Of a DNA stretch of 64,000 nt, positions 8,320 through 17,547 are shown one piece after another. The notes under the pieces were generated by a model that did not search any database, was not told the origin of the DNA, and saw only the letters and a list, made by a program, of their open reading frames with translations. How positions within the stretch are numbered: the first letter of the stretch is position 1; each line of letters begins with the position of its first letter. Made by a program: the position numbers and the translations under genes. The stretch comes from JAJXWB01 sp965246795 (GTDB lineage Bacteria; Pseudomonadota; Alphaproteobacteria; Rhizobiales; Beijerinckiaceae), in NCBI GenBank assembly GCA_965246795.1, contig CBDFFN010000008.1, forward strand, positions 310,001 through 374,000, given 5' to 3'.

Positions 8320-9428
8320 GTACGCTCGAACTCGACGCCAGGCCGCGCCAGCGCGATGCACGCGCAAAGCTGCGCGTCATCGATTGCGACATTCATCCCG
8401 CGATGACGTCGTGGACTGAAGTGCATCCGTATCTCGACCGGCGCTGGATCGATCATCTCACGATCTACGGCAGTCATTTGCGGCATGCCTTTTCCGAGGC
8501 TTTGTCGCATCCGCGCATGTCGCCTGATGCCGCGCGCGTCGATGCCTATCCGGAGGAGGGTGGTCCGCCCGGTTCCAGCCTCGCGCTGATGCGCGAACAG
8601 CATCTCGATGCGAACGGGATCGAGACCGGCGTGCTTATTCCGCTGCGGTGGAATCCCGGTAGTCAGCGAAATCTCGATCTCGGCGTTGCGCTCAGCAACG
8701 CGATGAACAGCTGGCAGGCGGAACGCTGGGTTGATCGAGAGCAGCGTCTGCGGGCATCCATCCTCGTCGCGCAGGAAGACACGGTCGCCTCGGTCAAGGA
8801 AATCGAGCTCCGTGCGGGTGATCCGCGTTTCGTTCAGGTGCTTCTGCTGCCGCGGACGGACGAACCGCTCGGTCGACGCCGGTACTGGCCAATCTTCGAG
8901 GCGGCTGCACGCCACAATCTTCCCGTCGCCGTGCATGTCGGCGGCACCGGCGGTCATCCGTCGACCGGCGGCGGCTGGCCGTCCTACTACATGGAGGAGC
9001 ACCATGCAGTGGCGGAGACGATGCAGGCGCTTGTCGTCAGTCTCGTCGTCGAAGGCGTCTTCGAGCGGTTCCCAAAACTTCGTGTCGTCATCATGGAGGG
9101 CGGCCTTGGCTGGATTCCGTCGCTAACAGCCCGGCTCGACAAACATTGGTCGCCCCTGCGCACCGAGGTGCCGCACCTGAAGCGCAAGCCGTCCGAATAT
9201 ATTGCCGAGCATCTGTGGTTCACGACGCAGCCGATGGAAGAGCCCGAGCGCGCGTCGCATCTGTCGGACCTTTTCGACCAGATCGGCTGGGACCGGCTGT
9301 TGTTCTCGACCGATTATCCGCATTGGGATTTCGATGATCCGCGCTTCGCGTTCAAGATGCCGATGTCCGAGGCGCAGCGCGATCAGCTGCTCTTCGCCAA
9401 CGCACAAGCCTTCTACGGACTTCGTTGA
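8316..9428 (+). CDS. Amidohydrolase (PF04909-type), cassette 1 copy B
   Basis: 370 residues starting at the ATG that overlaps the previous stop. It has the same fold as copy A but belongs to a distinct subtype: DCDIHP (D25, H27), RVDAYPEEGGPPG, VHVGGTGGHPSTGGGWPSYYMEEH, and STDYPHWDFDDPR at 331-341. Its true counterpart is the gene at 14909, which shares every one of these blocks. The A and B proteins may form a mixed complex or act on successive intermediates. This is inference from the conserved pairing. Confidence 0.9.
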   Translation: MSTLELDARPRQRDARAKLRVIDCDIHPAMTSWTEVHPYLDRRWIDHLTIYGSHLRHAFSEALSHPRMSPDAARVDAYPEEGGPPGSSLALMREQHLDANGIETGVLIPLRWNPGSQRNLDLGVALSNAMNSWQAERWVDREQRLRASILVAQEDTVASVKEIELRAGDPRFVQVLLLPRTDEPLGRRRYWPIFEAAARHNLPVAVHVGGTGGHPSTGGGWPSYYMEEHHAVAETMQALVVSLVVEGVFERFPKLRVVIMEGGLGWIPSLTARLDKHWSPLRTEVPHLKRKPSEYIAEHLWFTTQPMEEPERASHLSDLFDQIGWDRLLFSTDYPHWDFDDPRFAFKMPMSEAQRDQLLFANAQAFYGLR

Positions 9429-9841
9429 TGGCGCGTCATGTCGTGGCGGCGACCGACGAGATCGCGCCGGGCGCCAGCAAGCAGGTGGAGATCGCCGGGC
9501 GGCAGATCGGCATCTACAACGTGCATGGTGAATTCTTCGCGATCTCGGATCGTTGCCCGCACGAAGGCGCATCGCTCTGCAAAGGACGGATCGTCGGGCT
9601 CGCCGAAGCATCGGAGCCAGGGAAATATCGCCTGTCGCGGAGCGGCGAATTGGTGCGCTGCCCTTGGCATGGATGGGAATTCGATATCCGCACCGGCAAA
9701 TCGTGGTGCGATCCGCAGCGCCTGAAAGTGCGCAGTTTCGACGTGAGGATCGAAAGCGGTGCTGCGAAAGTCGAAGGCCCTTACGAGGTTGAAACCTTTC
9801 CGGTGGCGATCGAAAAGCAGCTCATCGTGGTAGAGATTTAG
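9428..9841 (+). CDS. Rieske [2Fe-2S] ferredoxin, cassette 1
   Basis: A 137-residue stand-alone Rieske protein. Its cluster ligands are C43-P-H45 and C78-P-W-H81, followed by GWEFDIRTG. It starts at an ATG sharing its A with the previous TGA (TGATG). It lacks a signal peptide, so it is cytoplasmic. Such proteins carry electrons to a terminal oxygenase; the oxygenase at 5075 is the obvious partner within the window. The gene at 16052 is its paralog with identical ligand spacing. Confidence 0.9.
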   Translation: MARHVVAATDEIAPGASKQVEIAGRQIGIYNVHGEFFAISDRCPHEGASLCKGRIVGLAEASEPGKYRLSRSGELVRCPWHGWEFDIRTGKSWCDPQRLKVRSFDVRIESGAAKVEGPYEVETFPVAIEKQLIVVEI

Positions 9842-9883
9842 AAAATGCGGCTCGCAAAATACGAAGCGAGCGGAAGGAACGTG

Positions 9884-10900
9884 ATGAGGGTCGTGCGAAA
9901 TCTGGCGTTGACTGTCGGCATGACGCTTTTCGGCTGCCTATCGGCCTCTGCGCAAAGCAGCGACTGGAATGCCGTCGTCGACGCCGCGAAGAAAGAGGGC
10001 AAGGTCGTCGTCTACAATATGGCGCTCGGCGCGCCGTATTTTACGGCCGTGATGAAGAGCTTCGAGAGCAAATACGGCATTGCCGTCGAAAGTCTCGATC
10101 TGCGCGCCAGCGAACTGGCCGAACGTATCCGCACCGAACAGGCCGCCGGCCGCTTCCTCGGTGACGTGGAGATGATCACGTCGACGATGATCGAAGAGCA
10201 GTTGAAGAACGGCGACTTCGTCCAGAAACTGCCGCCGATCCCCAACGCGTCCAATCTTCGTCCGCCGTTCAAGACGACGGATTACAGTGTGCCCGCTTAT
10301 GTCCAGCCGATGGGCATCCTCATAAATACGCGTCTTGTGAAAGACGAGGAGGTCCCCAAGAGCTGGGCCGATCTGAACTCGCCGAAGTGGAAGGGCAAGA
10401 TTCTGTCCGACGACATGCGGCCCTTGGGCAGCGGCAATACTTTGTTCGCCGTCCTGCAGAACAACATGAGCAAGGACTTCAACGAGAAGCTCGCCGAGCA
10501 AAAGCCGGTGTTCAGCCGCGACATGCGCAACGATGCGCGCCGCGTCGCGCGTGGCGAATATGCGATCTATATTCCGCAGGTCTTCGCCTTCGCGTCCGAT
10601 CTGAAGGGGCTTCCGGTCAAAGTGATTGTTCCGGATGAAGGCGCGCCCTATGCGCAGATGGAACTGGCACTCTTGAAAAGCGCGCCGCGTCCGAATGCTG
10701 CGCGACTGTTCATCCAGCATTTCCTCGATCCCGAACAGCAGACGCTGTATGCCAATGCCTGGATGCTGCCCGTTGTGACTGGCGCCGCCGAGCGCGCCAA
10801 TACGGAGGCACAGCCGTTCGCGAACGCGAAACTGATGGGACTCGCAAAACTGTCGGAGAGGCCATCGATGATGGAACTCGCGAAGAAGCTTTATCCCTGA
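9884..10900 (+). CDS. ABC transporter solute-binding protein (iron-type), cassette 1
   Basis: A 338-residue periplasmic binding protein with a signal peptide ending near LSASAQ. It then shows the DWNAVVDAAKKEGKVVVYN opening found in FbpA/AfuA-like proteins. GGAAGGA before the ATG at 9884 supports this start over an ATG 13 codons earlier. Although the family is called iron-binding, many members bind organic anions such as thiamine derivatives, polyols or carboxylates. It is followed 7 bases later by the fused permease. Its paralog at 16495 probably feeds the same transporter. Confidence 0.9.
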   Translation: MRVVRNLALTVGMTLFGCLSASAQSSDWNAVVDAAKKEGKVVVYNMALGAPYFTAVMKSFESKYGIAVESLDLRASELAERIRTEQAAGRFLGDVEMITSTMIEEQLKNGDFVQKLPPIPNASNLRPPFKTTDYSVPAYVQPMGILINTRLVKDEEVPKSWADLNSPKWKGKILSDDMRPLGSGNTLFAVLQNNMSKDFNEKLAEQKPVFSRDMRNDARRVARGEYAIYIPQVFAFASDLKGLPVKVIVPDEGAPYAQMELALLKSAPRPNAARLFIQHFLDPEQQTLYANAWMLPVVTGAAERANTEAQPFANAKLMGLAKLSERPSMMELAKKLYP

Positions 10901-10907
10901 CGCAGCG

Positions 10908-12671
10908 ATGACGCTTTCAGCCGGACAGCAGAGCCACAACACCAAGGTCGCATTCCAAGCGACGTCCGCAAGCCTGTGGCAGCGGCTTAAGGCGATGCCG
11001 GCAGGGCGCCTCGCGGGCATGACATTGCTTGCGCTGATCCTCGCGTTTCTATCCGTCTATCCGCTTTCGATGCTGCTTTATGGCAGCCTGCATTCAACGC
11101 CGCCCGGCATCGAGGGCACGTTCAATCTCGATGGTTATCGCGATGTTCTGACGCAGCAGAGCCTGCTCGTCCTCCTGAACACCGTCGGCATTTCGCTGGC
11201 GAAGACCATCCCGTCGGTTTGTCTCGCCGTGCTTCTCGCGTGGATTCTTGCGCGCACCGACACGCCGTTTCGCGGCACGCTCGAAGTGCTGGTGACGTTG
11301 CCGTTCTTCATTCCGCCGATCCTGACAGCGATGGCTTGGGGGATGCTCGGAAATCCGCAGGTCGGATTGCTGAATCAAATCTATCAATGGGCCACGGGCT
11401 CGAAGAATGCGCCGATCAACGTCTATTCTTACGGCGGTGTGATCTGGCACATGATGCAATATTCGGTGCCGTTCCTGTTTCTGCTGATCGTCGACGCGTT
11501 TCGCGCGATGGACCCTAGTCTGGAAGAGGCGAGCCGCATGTGCGGCGCGTCGCGCTGGAAGACGTTCCGCAGGATCACGCTGCAACTGATGCTGCCAGTG
11601 CTGACGAGCGCCGCGATCCTCAGCTTCATCCGCGGCATCGAGAATTTCGAGTCGCCGCTGTTCTTCGGAACACCGGCGGGCATTCGCGTCATCACGACGG
11701 AAATTTACGACTCGATCAACCAGCGCTCGCCCCCGCAATATCAATATGCGACGGCTGTCAGCTTCGTCATCATGGCGCTGATGTTCCTGCTGGTGCTGTT
11801 GCAGTGGGTCATCCTGCGTGGCCGCAGTTTTCAGACGGTCACCGGCAAAGGCTATTCGCCCACAGTTATGAAGCTCGGCCGCTGGCGCTGGGTGACGTTT
11901 GCGTTCTGCGCTCTCTTCTTCGCGGTCACCGTCATTTTGCCCGTTGGCCAACTCCTCATCGGTTCGTTTTTCCAGTTCTTCGGTTTCTACGAATGGGACA
12001 TGCTGACGCTGGAGCACTATCGCGCTGTCGCCGGCAATAGCGAGTTCTGGCGCGGCTTCGCGAACACGATGCTGCTCGGCGTTCTCGGCGCGACGGCCAC
12101 GATGATCCTTGGCGGCATTGTCGCCTACGTGTCGGTGCGTACGAAGTGGCGCGGTCGCCTGCTCATCGATGGCATGGCATGGTTGCCCTGGATGATGCCG
12201 GGCATCATCCTCGGCGTCGGTTTCCTTTGGGGTTTCGCGCTTCTCCCGCATGCGATCCCGATCTACGGCACGATCTGGGCATTGCTGCTCGCGTATATCT
12301 CGCTCGGCACGCCGATCTCCGTGCGCATCATGTCCGGCGCCTATGCGCAGCTGTCCTACGATCTCGAGGAATGTTCGCGCGTTCATGGCGCGACATGGCT
12401 ACAGACGCTCTGGCGAATTATGATCGCGCTGGCTTGGCCGTCCTTCGCCGTCGGCTGGGTGCTGATCTTCTTCGGCATTATGCGCGAATTAAGCGCGTCC
12501 GTGCTGCTCTACTCCGTCGGCTCGGAGGTGCTTTCCGTCGTTCTCCTGAAACTATGGGCCAACGGCAGTGCGGAACAGGTAAGCGTCGTCGGCCTGATGA
12601 TGATGCTGATGGTCATCGTCTTCCGATGGGTTCAGCTCAGTGTCATCAAGAAGCGGATCAGCACGTTATGA
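10908..12671 (+). CDS. ABC transporter permease, two fused permease domains
   Basis: A 587-residue inner-membrane protein with about 12 membrane segments and two copies of the permease EAA loop (LEEASRMCGASRWKTFRRI and LEECSRVHGATWLQTLWRI). This fused layout is typical of FbpB/ThiP/AfuB-like importers, so a single gene supplies both membrane halves. It lies between its binding protein and ATPase. Confidence 0.93.
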   Translation: MTLSAGQQSHNTKVAFQATSASLWQRLKAMPAGRLAGMTLLALILAFLSVYPLSMLLYGSLHSTPPGIEGTFNLDGYRDVLTQQSLLVLLNTVGISLAKTIPSVCLAVLLAWILARTDTPFRGTLEVLVTLPFFIPPILTAMAWGMLGNPQVGLLNQIYQWATGSKNAPINVYSYGGVIWHMMQYSVPFLFLLIVDAFRAMDPSLEEASRMCGASRWKTFRRITLQLMLPVLTSAAILSFIRGIENFESPLFFGTPAGIRVITTEIYDSINQRSPPQYQYATAVSFVIMALMFLLVLLQWVILRGRSFQTVTGKGYSPTVMKLGRWRWVTFAFCALFFAVTVILPVGQLLIGSFFQFFGFYEWDMLTLEHYRAVAGNSEFWRGFANTMLLGVLGATATMILGGIVAYVSVRTKWRGRLLIDGMAWLPWMMPGIILGVGFLWGFALLPHAIPIYGTIWALLLAYISLGTPISVRIMSGAYAQLSYDLEECSRVHGATWLQTLWRIMIALAWPSFAVGWVLIFFGIMRELSASVLLYSVGSEVLSVVLLKLWANGSAEQVSVVGLMMMLMVIVFRWVQLSVIKKRISTL

Positions 12672-12693
12672 CGACCGAAGTTCGGATTATCTG

Positions 12694-13809
12694 ATGTCGA
12701 CCGTTGTTCTCGAACGCGTCAGCCGCAGTTTCGGCGACGTCGTTGCCGTCGATGCTGTCGATCTGCGCGTCAACGAAGGCGAGTTCGTCACGCTGCTCGG
12801 ACCCTCCGGCTGCGGCAAGACGACGACGCTGCGCATGATCGCGGGCCTCGATCACAACACGGCCGGGCGCATCAGCCTCGGCAGCGAAGTCGTGAGCGAT
12901 GCGGCGTCTGGGCTCTTCGTGCAGCCCGAGCGCCGCAAGCTCGGCATGGTGTTCCAGTCTTACGCGATCTGGCCTCACATGACGGTCTTCGACAATGTCG
13001 CTTACCCCCTGCGTGTGCGGCGTCGTCCGAAGACCGAGATCGCCGATCTCGTGATGAAGGCGCTGCGTCTCGTCGAGATGGAACGTTTCGCGGAGCGTCC
13101 CGCGCCTGCACTTTCGGGCGGACAACAGCAGCGCGTTGCGATTGCGCGTGCTCTTGTCTTCGAGCCGAAAGTCTTGCTTCTCGACGAACCCCTCAGCAAT
13201 CTCGATGCGAAACTGCGATTGCAGATGGGCGACGAGTTCCGCGCCATTCAGAAGCGGCTCGGCATGACCAGCGTCTATGTCACTCACGACCAGTCGGAAG
13301 CGATGGCATTGTCCGACTGCGTCGTCGTGATGGATCGTGGCCGCATCCAGCAAATCGGCGCGCCGGAGGAAATCTACCGCTATCCCGTCAACCGAACGGT
13401 CGCGGCCTTCTTCGGCACGCCGAACCTCCTCGATGCGAAAGTCGACGCCTGTCATCGTGACGGCGCGCATGTGAAGCTCGATGTCTCGGGGCCCGGCTGG
13501 CGCGGACAATGTCAGTCCGCGCACGAAATCGCGCCGGGCCAACGTGTCACCGTCATGGTGCGGCCCGAAGATGCACGGGTAGCGTCTGCCGATGCCGTCG
13601 CGTGCGCGAATGGGCTCAGCTGGTCCGGGCGTATAGCGAACACGATCTTTCGGGGCTCGACACGGTCGATCATCGTCGAAACCGGCAGCCATCGTCTCAA
13701 TGTCGATGCGCCGGCGTTCGGACGGTTCGCTGTCGGCGACAACGTGACTGTCGTCGTGCCGGAGCTGGCCGCCTGGGCCGTCCCGATAGAGACCGAGGCA
13801 TCGCGATGA
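12694..13809 (+). CDS. ABC transporter ATP-binding protein (PotA/FbpC type)
   Basis: A 371-residue ATPase with Walker A GPSGCGKTTT, signature LSGGQQQR, Walker B LLLDEPLSNLD, the switch His in VTHDQ, and a C-terminal TOBE-like domain of about 130 residues. The start MSTVVLERV is chosen because it matches the family; the upstream in-frame extension overlaps the permease. Its TGA overlaps the ATG of the next amidohydrolase, tying the transporter to the second catabolic cassette. Confidence 0.93.
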   Translation: MSTVVLERVSRSFGDVVAVDAVDLRVNEGEFVTLLGPSGCGKTTTLRMIAGLDHNTAGRISLGSEVVSDAASGLFVQPERRKLGMVFQSYAIWPHMTVFDNVAYPLRVRRRPKTEIADLVMKALRLVEMERFAERPAPALSGGQQQRVAIARALVFEPKVLLLDEPLSNLDAKLRLQMGDEFRAIQKRLGMTSVYVTHDQSEAMALSDCVVVMDRGRIQQIGAPEEIYRYPVNRTVAAFFGTPNLLDAKVDACHRDGAHVKLDVSGPGWRGQCQSAHEIAPGQRVTVMVRPEDARVASADAVACANGLSWSGRIANTIFRGSTRSIIVETGSHRLNVDAPAFGRFAVGDNVTVVVPELAAWAVPIETEASR

Positions 13810-14912
13810 AGCTACCTTTCACCGGTGCAGTCGACTGCGACATTCATCCGGCGCCACCGCAAATGTCGGCGCTGTTGCCTTACATGAGCGAATACTGGAG
13901 TGATCAGCTTCGCAATCGCTACATCGACCGGTTCGGCTTCACGCTCACCAGCCACAATCCGTTGCTGTCGATCCACGGGCGGCCGGACTGGCGGCCAAAG
14001 ACCAGCTTGCCCGGCGACGACATCGAGCTTTTGCGCGTGCAAGCTCTCGATGCGTTTGGATCGTCGCATGCTATTTGCAATGTGCTGCATGGTGCGACGA
14101 CGTTGTTCAACGGCGATATGGCCGCCGCCATTATCAGCGCGCTCAACGATTGGGTCGCGAAGGAACTGCTGCCGCGCGATCCGCGCCTGCGCGGTTCTAT
14201 CGTCATAAGTCTGCAAGACCCGAAGCTTGCCGTCGCCGAGATCGAGCGGCTCGCGGACAACAAGGCCTTCGTGCAGGTGCTGCTGCCGGCGCTCGGCGAA
14301 TTGCCGATCGGACGGCGCATCTATTGGCCAGTGCTGGAGGCGGCCGAACGCGCGGGACTGCCGATCTGCCTGCACGCTGGCAGTCTTTATCGACAGGGGC
14401 CGATGGGGAATGGCTGGCCGTCCTATTTTGTCGAGGACTACGTCACGCAATCAACCGCCTTCGAAGGTTCGCTCGTCAGCCTGCTCGCGGAAGGCGTGTT
14501 TCAGAAATTTCCCGATCTGACATTCGTGTTTGCGGAATCCGGCGCGACGTGGCTGCCGCAATTCCTTTGGAAGCAGGACAAGATGTGGCTCGGCGTTCGC
14601 ACCGAACTGCCGTGGATCGATCGCGTGCCCAGCGAAATTATACGCGAGCGCATCCGGCTGACGCTGCAGCCGTTCGATGCGCCCTCCGATCCAAAACTGG
14701 TCGAACGCGTCGTCGAGCATCTCGCATCGGACGAGGTGCTGCTGTTCTCGACCGACTATCCGCACTGGCATTTCGAGGACGACGACGTCGTGCCCGATGG
14801 CTTTCCCACCGACCTTGTCAGGAAGATCGCGATCGACAATCCCTACGCCACCTACAGGCGGCTGCCGCGCCCGCGTGCTAAGGTCGCTGCGACATCGGAG
14901 ATATCCGCATGA
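13806..14912 (+). CDS. Amidohydrolase (PF04909-type), cassette 2 copy A
   Basis: 368 residues. It has DCDIHP (D12, H14), LHAGSLYRQGP, GWPSYFVEDYVTQS and STDYPHW at 315-321. It pairs with the gene at 7195, sharing GWPSYxxEDYVxQS and the NPxATYxRL tail near the C-terminus. The start is the ATG overlapping the ATPase stop. The long frame that opens 99 codons earlier runs antiparallel to no signal and lies within the ATPase gene, so it is not used. Confidence 0.9.
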   Translation: MKLPFTGAVDCDIHPAPPQMSALLPYMSEYWSDQLRNRYIDRFGFTLTSHNPLLSIHGRPDWRPKTSLPGDDIELLRVQALDAFGSSHAICNVLHGATTLFNGDMAAAIISALNDWVAKELLPRDPRLRGSIVISLQDPKLAVAEIERLADNKAFVQVLLPALGELPIGRRIYWPVLEAAERAGLPICLHAGSLYRQGPMGNGWPSYFVEDYVTQSTAFEGSLVSLLAEGVFQKFPDLTFVFAESGATWLPQFLWKQDKMWLGVRTELPWIDRVPSEIIRERIRLTLQPFDAPSDPKLVERVVEHLASDEVLLFSTDYPHWHFEDDDVVPDGFPTDLVRKIAIDNPYATYRRLPRPRAKVAATSEISA

Positions 14913-16021
14913 GCCACGCCGTTCTTGAACGCCCGCCGGTGCGTCCGGCCCGCGCACACGCAACGATCGTCGATTGCGATCTGCACATCGTCGCGAAGTC
15001 GGCCGCCGATCTCTATCCCTTCCTGTCTGCGAAATGGCGCAAGCATATCGAGACCGTCGGGCCGCATATTCGCGCAGGCGTCTATAATCAGGAGCCGCAT
15101 CCGCGCATGATGGCGCGCGGCATGCGTGCAGATGCTTATCCCGAGGAGGGCGGTGCGCCAGGCTGCTCGCTGCCGCTGATGCAGAAGCAGCATCTCGATC
15201 CAAACGGCATCGAGTTCGGCATGCTGATCGCGCTGGGACGCGGCATTTTCGAGGAGCGCAATCAGCATTTCGCGGAAGCTTTGTCCCACGCCGTCAACGA
15301 ATGGCAGCTTGCCAGTTGGGTCGAGAGGGATGATCGGCTTGTCGCGGCCGTCATCGTCCCGCAGGAGGATGCCGAAGTCGCTGCTGCCGAGATCGACGCG
15401 CGCGCTGGCGACACGCGCTTTCGACAAGTCCTGCTGTCGCCGAAGGCGCAAGAGCCGCTCGGCCGCAAGCGATACTGGCCGATCTATGCGGCCGCGGAGC
15501 GTGCGGGGCTTCCGGTCGCCTTTCATCCCGCGGCGACCGGCGGCGGGCATCCGTCGTCTGGCGCGGGCTGGCCCACTTACTATCTCGAGGAACACAACAC
15601 GTTCAGCACGATCATGCAGGGCGTGCTGACAAGCATGATTTTCGAGGGTGTCTTCGAACGATTTCCGAAGCTCAAGGTCGTTTCGGTCGAAGGCGGCTTC
15701 ACATGGGCGCCGACATTGGGCTGGCGCATGGACAAGCATTGGGTGCGCCTGCGCGACGAGGTTCCGCATCTGCGCCGCGCACCATCCGAGTATTTGCGTG
15801 AAAGCATCTGGTTCACGACGCAACCGATGGACGAGGCGCGCAATCAGCAACATCTGCGCGACATCATCGATTGGTTGGGTTGGGATCGGTTGATGTTCTC
15901 GAGCGACTATCCGCATTGGGATTTCGACGACCCGCGCTACGCCTTCAAGATGGTGCTCTCCGAAGAAGAGCGCGCGAAGGTCTTTCATCGTAACGCGAAG
16001 GCTTTGTACGGCCTGCCATGA
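14909..16021 (+). CDS. Amidohydrolase (PF04909-type), cassette 2 copy B
   Basis: 370 residues, exactly the length of its counterpart at 8316. It shares DAYPEEGG, GHPSSGAGWPTYYLEEH and SSDYPHWDFDDPR. DCDLH (D24, H26) supplies the first metal ligands. It begins at the ATG overlapping the previous stop (ATGA). Equal length and matched motifs indicate that the A-B pair was duplicated as a unit. Confidence 0.9.
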   Translation: MSHAVLERPPVRPARAHATIVDCDLHIVAKSAADLYPFLSAKWRKHIETVGPHIRAGVYNQEPHPRMMARGMRADAYPEEGGAPGCSLPLMQKQHLDPNGIEFGMLIALGRGIFEERNQHFAEALSHAVNEWQLASWVERDDRLVAAVIVPQEDAEVAAAEIDARAGDTRFRQVLLSPKAQEPLGRKRYWPIYAAAERAGLPVAFHPAATGGGHPSSGAGWPTYYLEEHNTFSTIMQGVLTSMIFEGVFERFPKLKVVSVEGGFTWAPTLGWRMDKHWVRLRDEVPHLRRAPSEYLRESIWFTTQPMDEARNQQHLRDIIDWLGWDRLMFSSDYPHWDFDDPRYAFKMVLSEEERAKVFHRNAKALYGLP

Positions 16022-16051
16022 TGCGTCGCGCCCGATGAATCTTCTCGCAAC

Positions 16052-16465
16052 ATGAGCCGTCACGTCGTCGCGCCGACAGGCGACATACCGCCCGGCACAC
16101 ACAGGATCGTCGAAGTGTCCGGTCGCCAGATTGGCGTCTATAACGTTAACGGCGCCTACCATGCGCTGCTCAATCGCTGCCCACACGGCGGCGCGGAGCT
16201 TTGCAAAGGCGCGGTGGTCGGTCTCGTACGGTCGAAAGGCGTCGGTGATTATGCGGTGACGCGGAAGGGCGAGTTCATCCGCTGCCCCTGGCATGGATGG
16301 GAGTTCGAAATCCGGACCGGGCAGTCCTATTGCGAGCCCGAGCGCATCAAGGCGCGCACGTACGACGTCGCGGTCGAGCGCGGCGACGATCTCGTCAAAG
16401 GGCCGTATGTCGCGGAGCGCTACGACGTCGCGGTCGAGAACGACTATATCGTTCTGACTGTCTGA
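16052..16465 (+). CDS. Rieske [2Fe-2S] ferredoxin, cassette 2
   Basis: 137 residues, the same length as the copy at 9428. The cluster ligands C43-P-H45 and C78-P-W-H81 occupy identical positions, and the MxRHVVAxT opening and GRQIGxYNVxG block are shared. The most variable stretch lies between the two ligand pairs. It probably serves the same or a related oxygenase. There is no reductase nearby. Confidence 0.9.
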   Translation: MSRHVVAPTGDIPPGTHRIVEVSGRQIGVYNVNGAYHALLNRCPHGGAELCKGAVVGLVRSKGVGDYAVTRKGEFIRCPWHGWEFEIRTGQSYCEPERIKARTYDVAVERGDDLVKGPYVAERYDVAVENDYIVLTV

Positions 16466-16494
16466 AGACTCACAAGAACATCGAGGGAGCGAAC

Positions 16495-17547
16495 ATGAGC
16501 GTCGATGCGGGAATGGCTTTCAGCAGCGTAGCCAAATGGACCAGGCGAACGCTCGCTCTCGTGGCCCTGTCGTGTCTCGTCACGCCGGCCGCGCAGGCGC
16601 AGGATGCGGATTGGGCAAAGGTCGTCGCCGCCGCGAAAACCGAGGGTGGCCTGGTCCTCTATACGGCGCTGGTCGGCGTGCCCTCCAACAAGGCGATAGC
16701 CAACGCTTTCGAGAAGAAATACGGCATCCCGGTTCAAATCCTCGAAGCGCGCGCGAGTGAATTGCGCGAACGCATGCGCACGGAACAAACCGCTGGGCGC
16801 TTCCTTGGCGACGTGATGTTCAATTCGGAAAATCAGCACGTCGTCATAAATGCGGAGGACAAGACCCTCGCGCCGCATGCCCCGGTGCCCAATGCCGCGC
16901 AGCTGCGCGATCCGTTCAAGGACGACGGGGTCAAGTCGTCCGTCATGACGATCAATTACGGGCTGCTCGTGAACAACCGCCTCGTGCCGCCTGGCGAGGA
17001 GCCGAAAAGCTGGCGTGATCTCACCGACCCGAAATGGAAAGGCAAAATTCTTTCCGACGATGTGCGCGCGGTCGGCGGTGGGTATGTGATGTTCTATGCC
17101 ACGAACGAAAAGTTCGGGCGCGCCTACCACGAAGCGATGGCAAGTCAGGACATCAAGTTCACGCGCGAGCAGCGGGAAGCCGCGCGCCGCGTCGCGCGTG
17201 GCGAGTTCGCGATCTACATTCCTTTCATCACGGGTGATGCGCAGGGCCTGAAAGGGCTTCCGGTGCGTCCGGTGATGCCGCAGGAAGGCGCATCCTACGT
17301 GCCTTATGCGATCGCGATGCTGAAAAATCCGCCGCACCCCAACGCAGCGCGGCTGTACATCGATTTCATGTTATCCGATGAGGTGCAGATGATCTTCGGC
17401 AACGATGGCTACGGTGTCGTCCGCAATGGTGTCATTGAGAAGCTGCAGCCCGAGGCGCGAGAACTTGTCGACGTGAAGCTGATGGGCAGCTCGGATCCGA
17501 TGCGGCAGAACGAAATGCTCGATCTCGCGCGGAGCTTTTACAAGTGA
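16495..17547 (+). CDS. ABC transporter solute-binding protein (iron-type), cassette 2
   Basis: A 350-residue periplasmic binding protein with a signal peptide ending near AAQAQ, then DADWAKVVAAAKTEGGLVLY. Shared blocks with the 9884 protein include RTEQxAGRFLGDV, PKSWxDLxxPKWKGKILSDD and ARRVARGEFAIYIP. GAGGGAG before the ATG at 16495 supports the start. It has no permease of its own, so it likely docks on the transporter at 10908-13809 and may widen or alter its substrate range. Confidence 0.9.
   Translation: MSVDAGMAFSSVAKWTRRTLALVALSCLVTPAAQAQDADWAKVVAAAKTEGGLVLYTALVGVPSNKAIANAFEKKYGIPVQILEARASELRERMRTEQTAGRFLGDVMFNSENQHVVINAEDKTLAPHAPVPNAAQLRDPFKDDGVKSSVMTINYGLLVNNRLVPPGEEPKSWRDLTDPKWKGKILSDDVRAVGGGYVMFYATNEKFGRAYHEAMASQDIKFTREQREAARRVARGEFAIYIPFITGDAQGLKGLPVRPVMPQEGASYVPYAIAMLKNPPHPNAARLYIDFMLSDEVQMIFGNDGYGVVRNGVIEKLQPEARELVDVKLMGSSDPMRQNEMLDLARSFYK

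Noticed and set aside
11094..12386. 430-codon minus-strand ORF
   Set aside because: It is antisense to the fused permease; its charged, low-complexity translation is typical of the antisense of a hydrophobic gene in GC-rich DNA.
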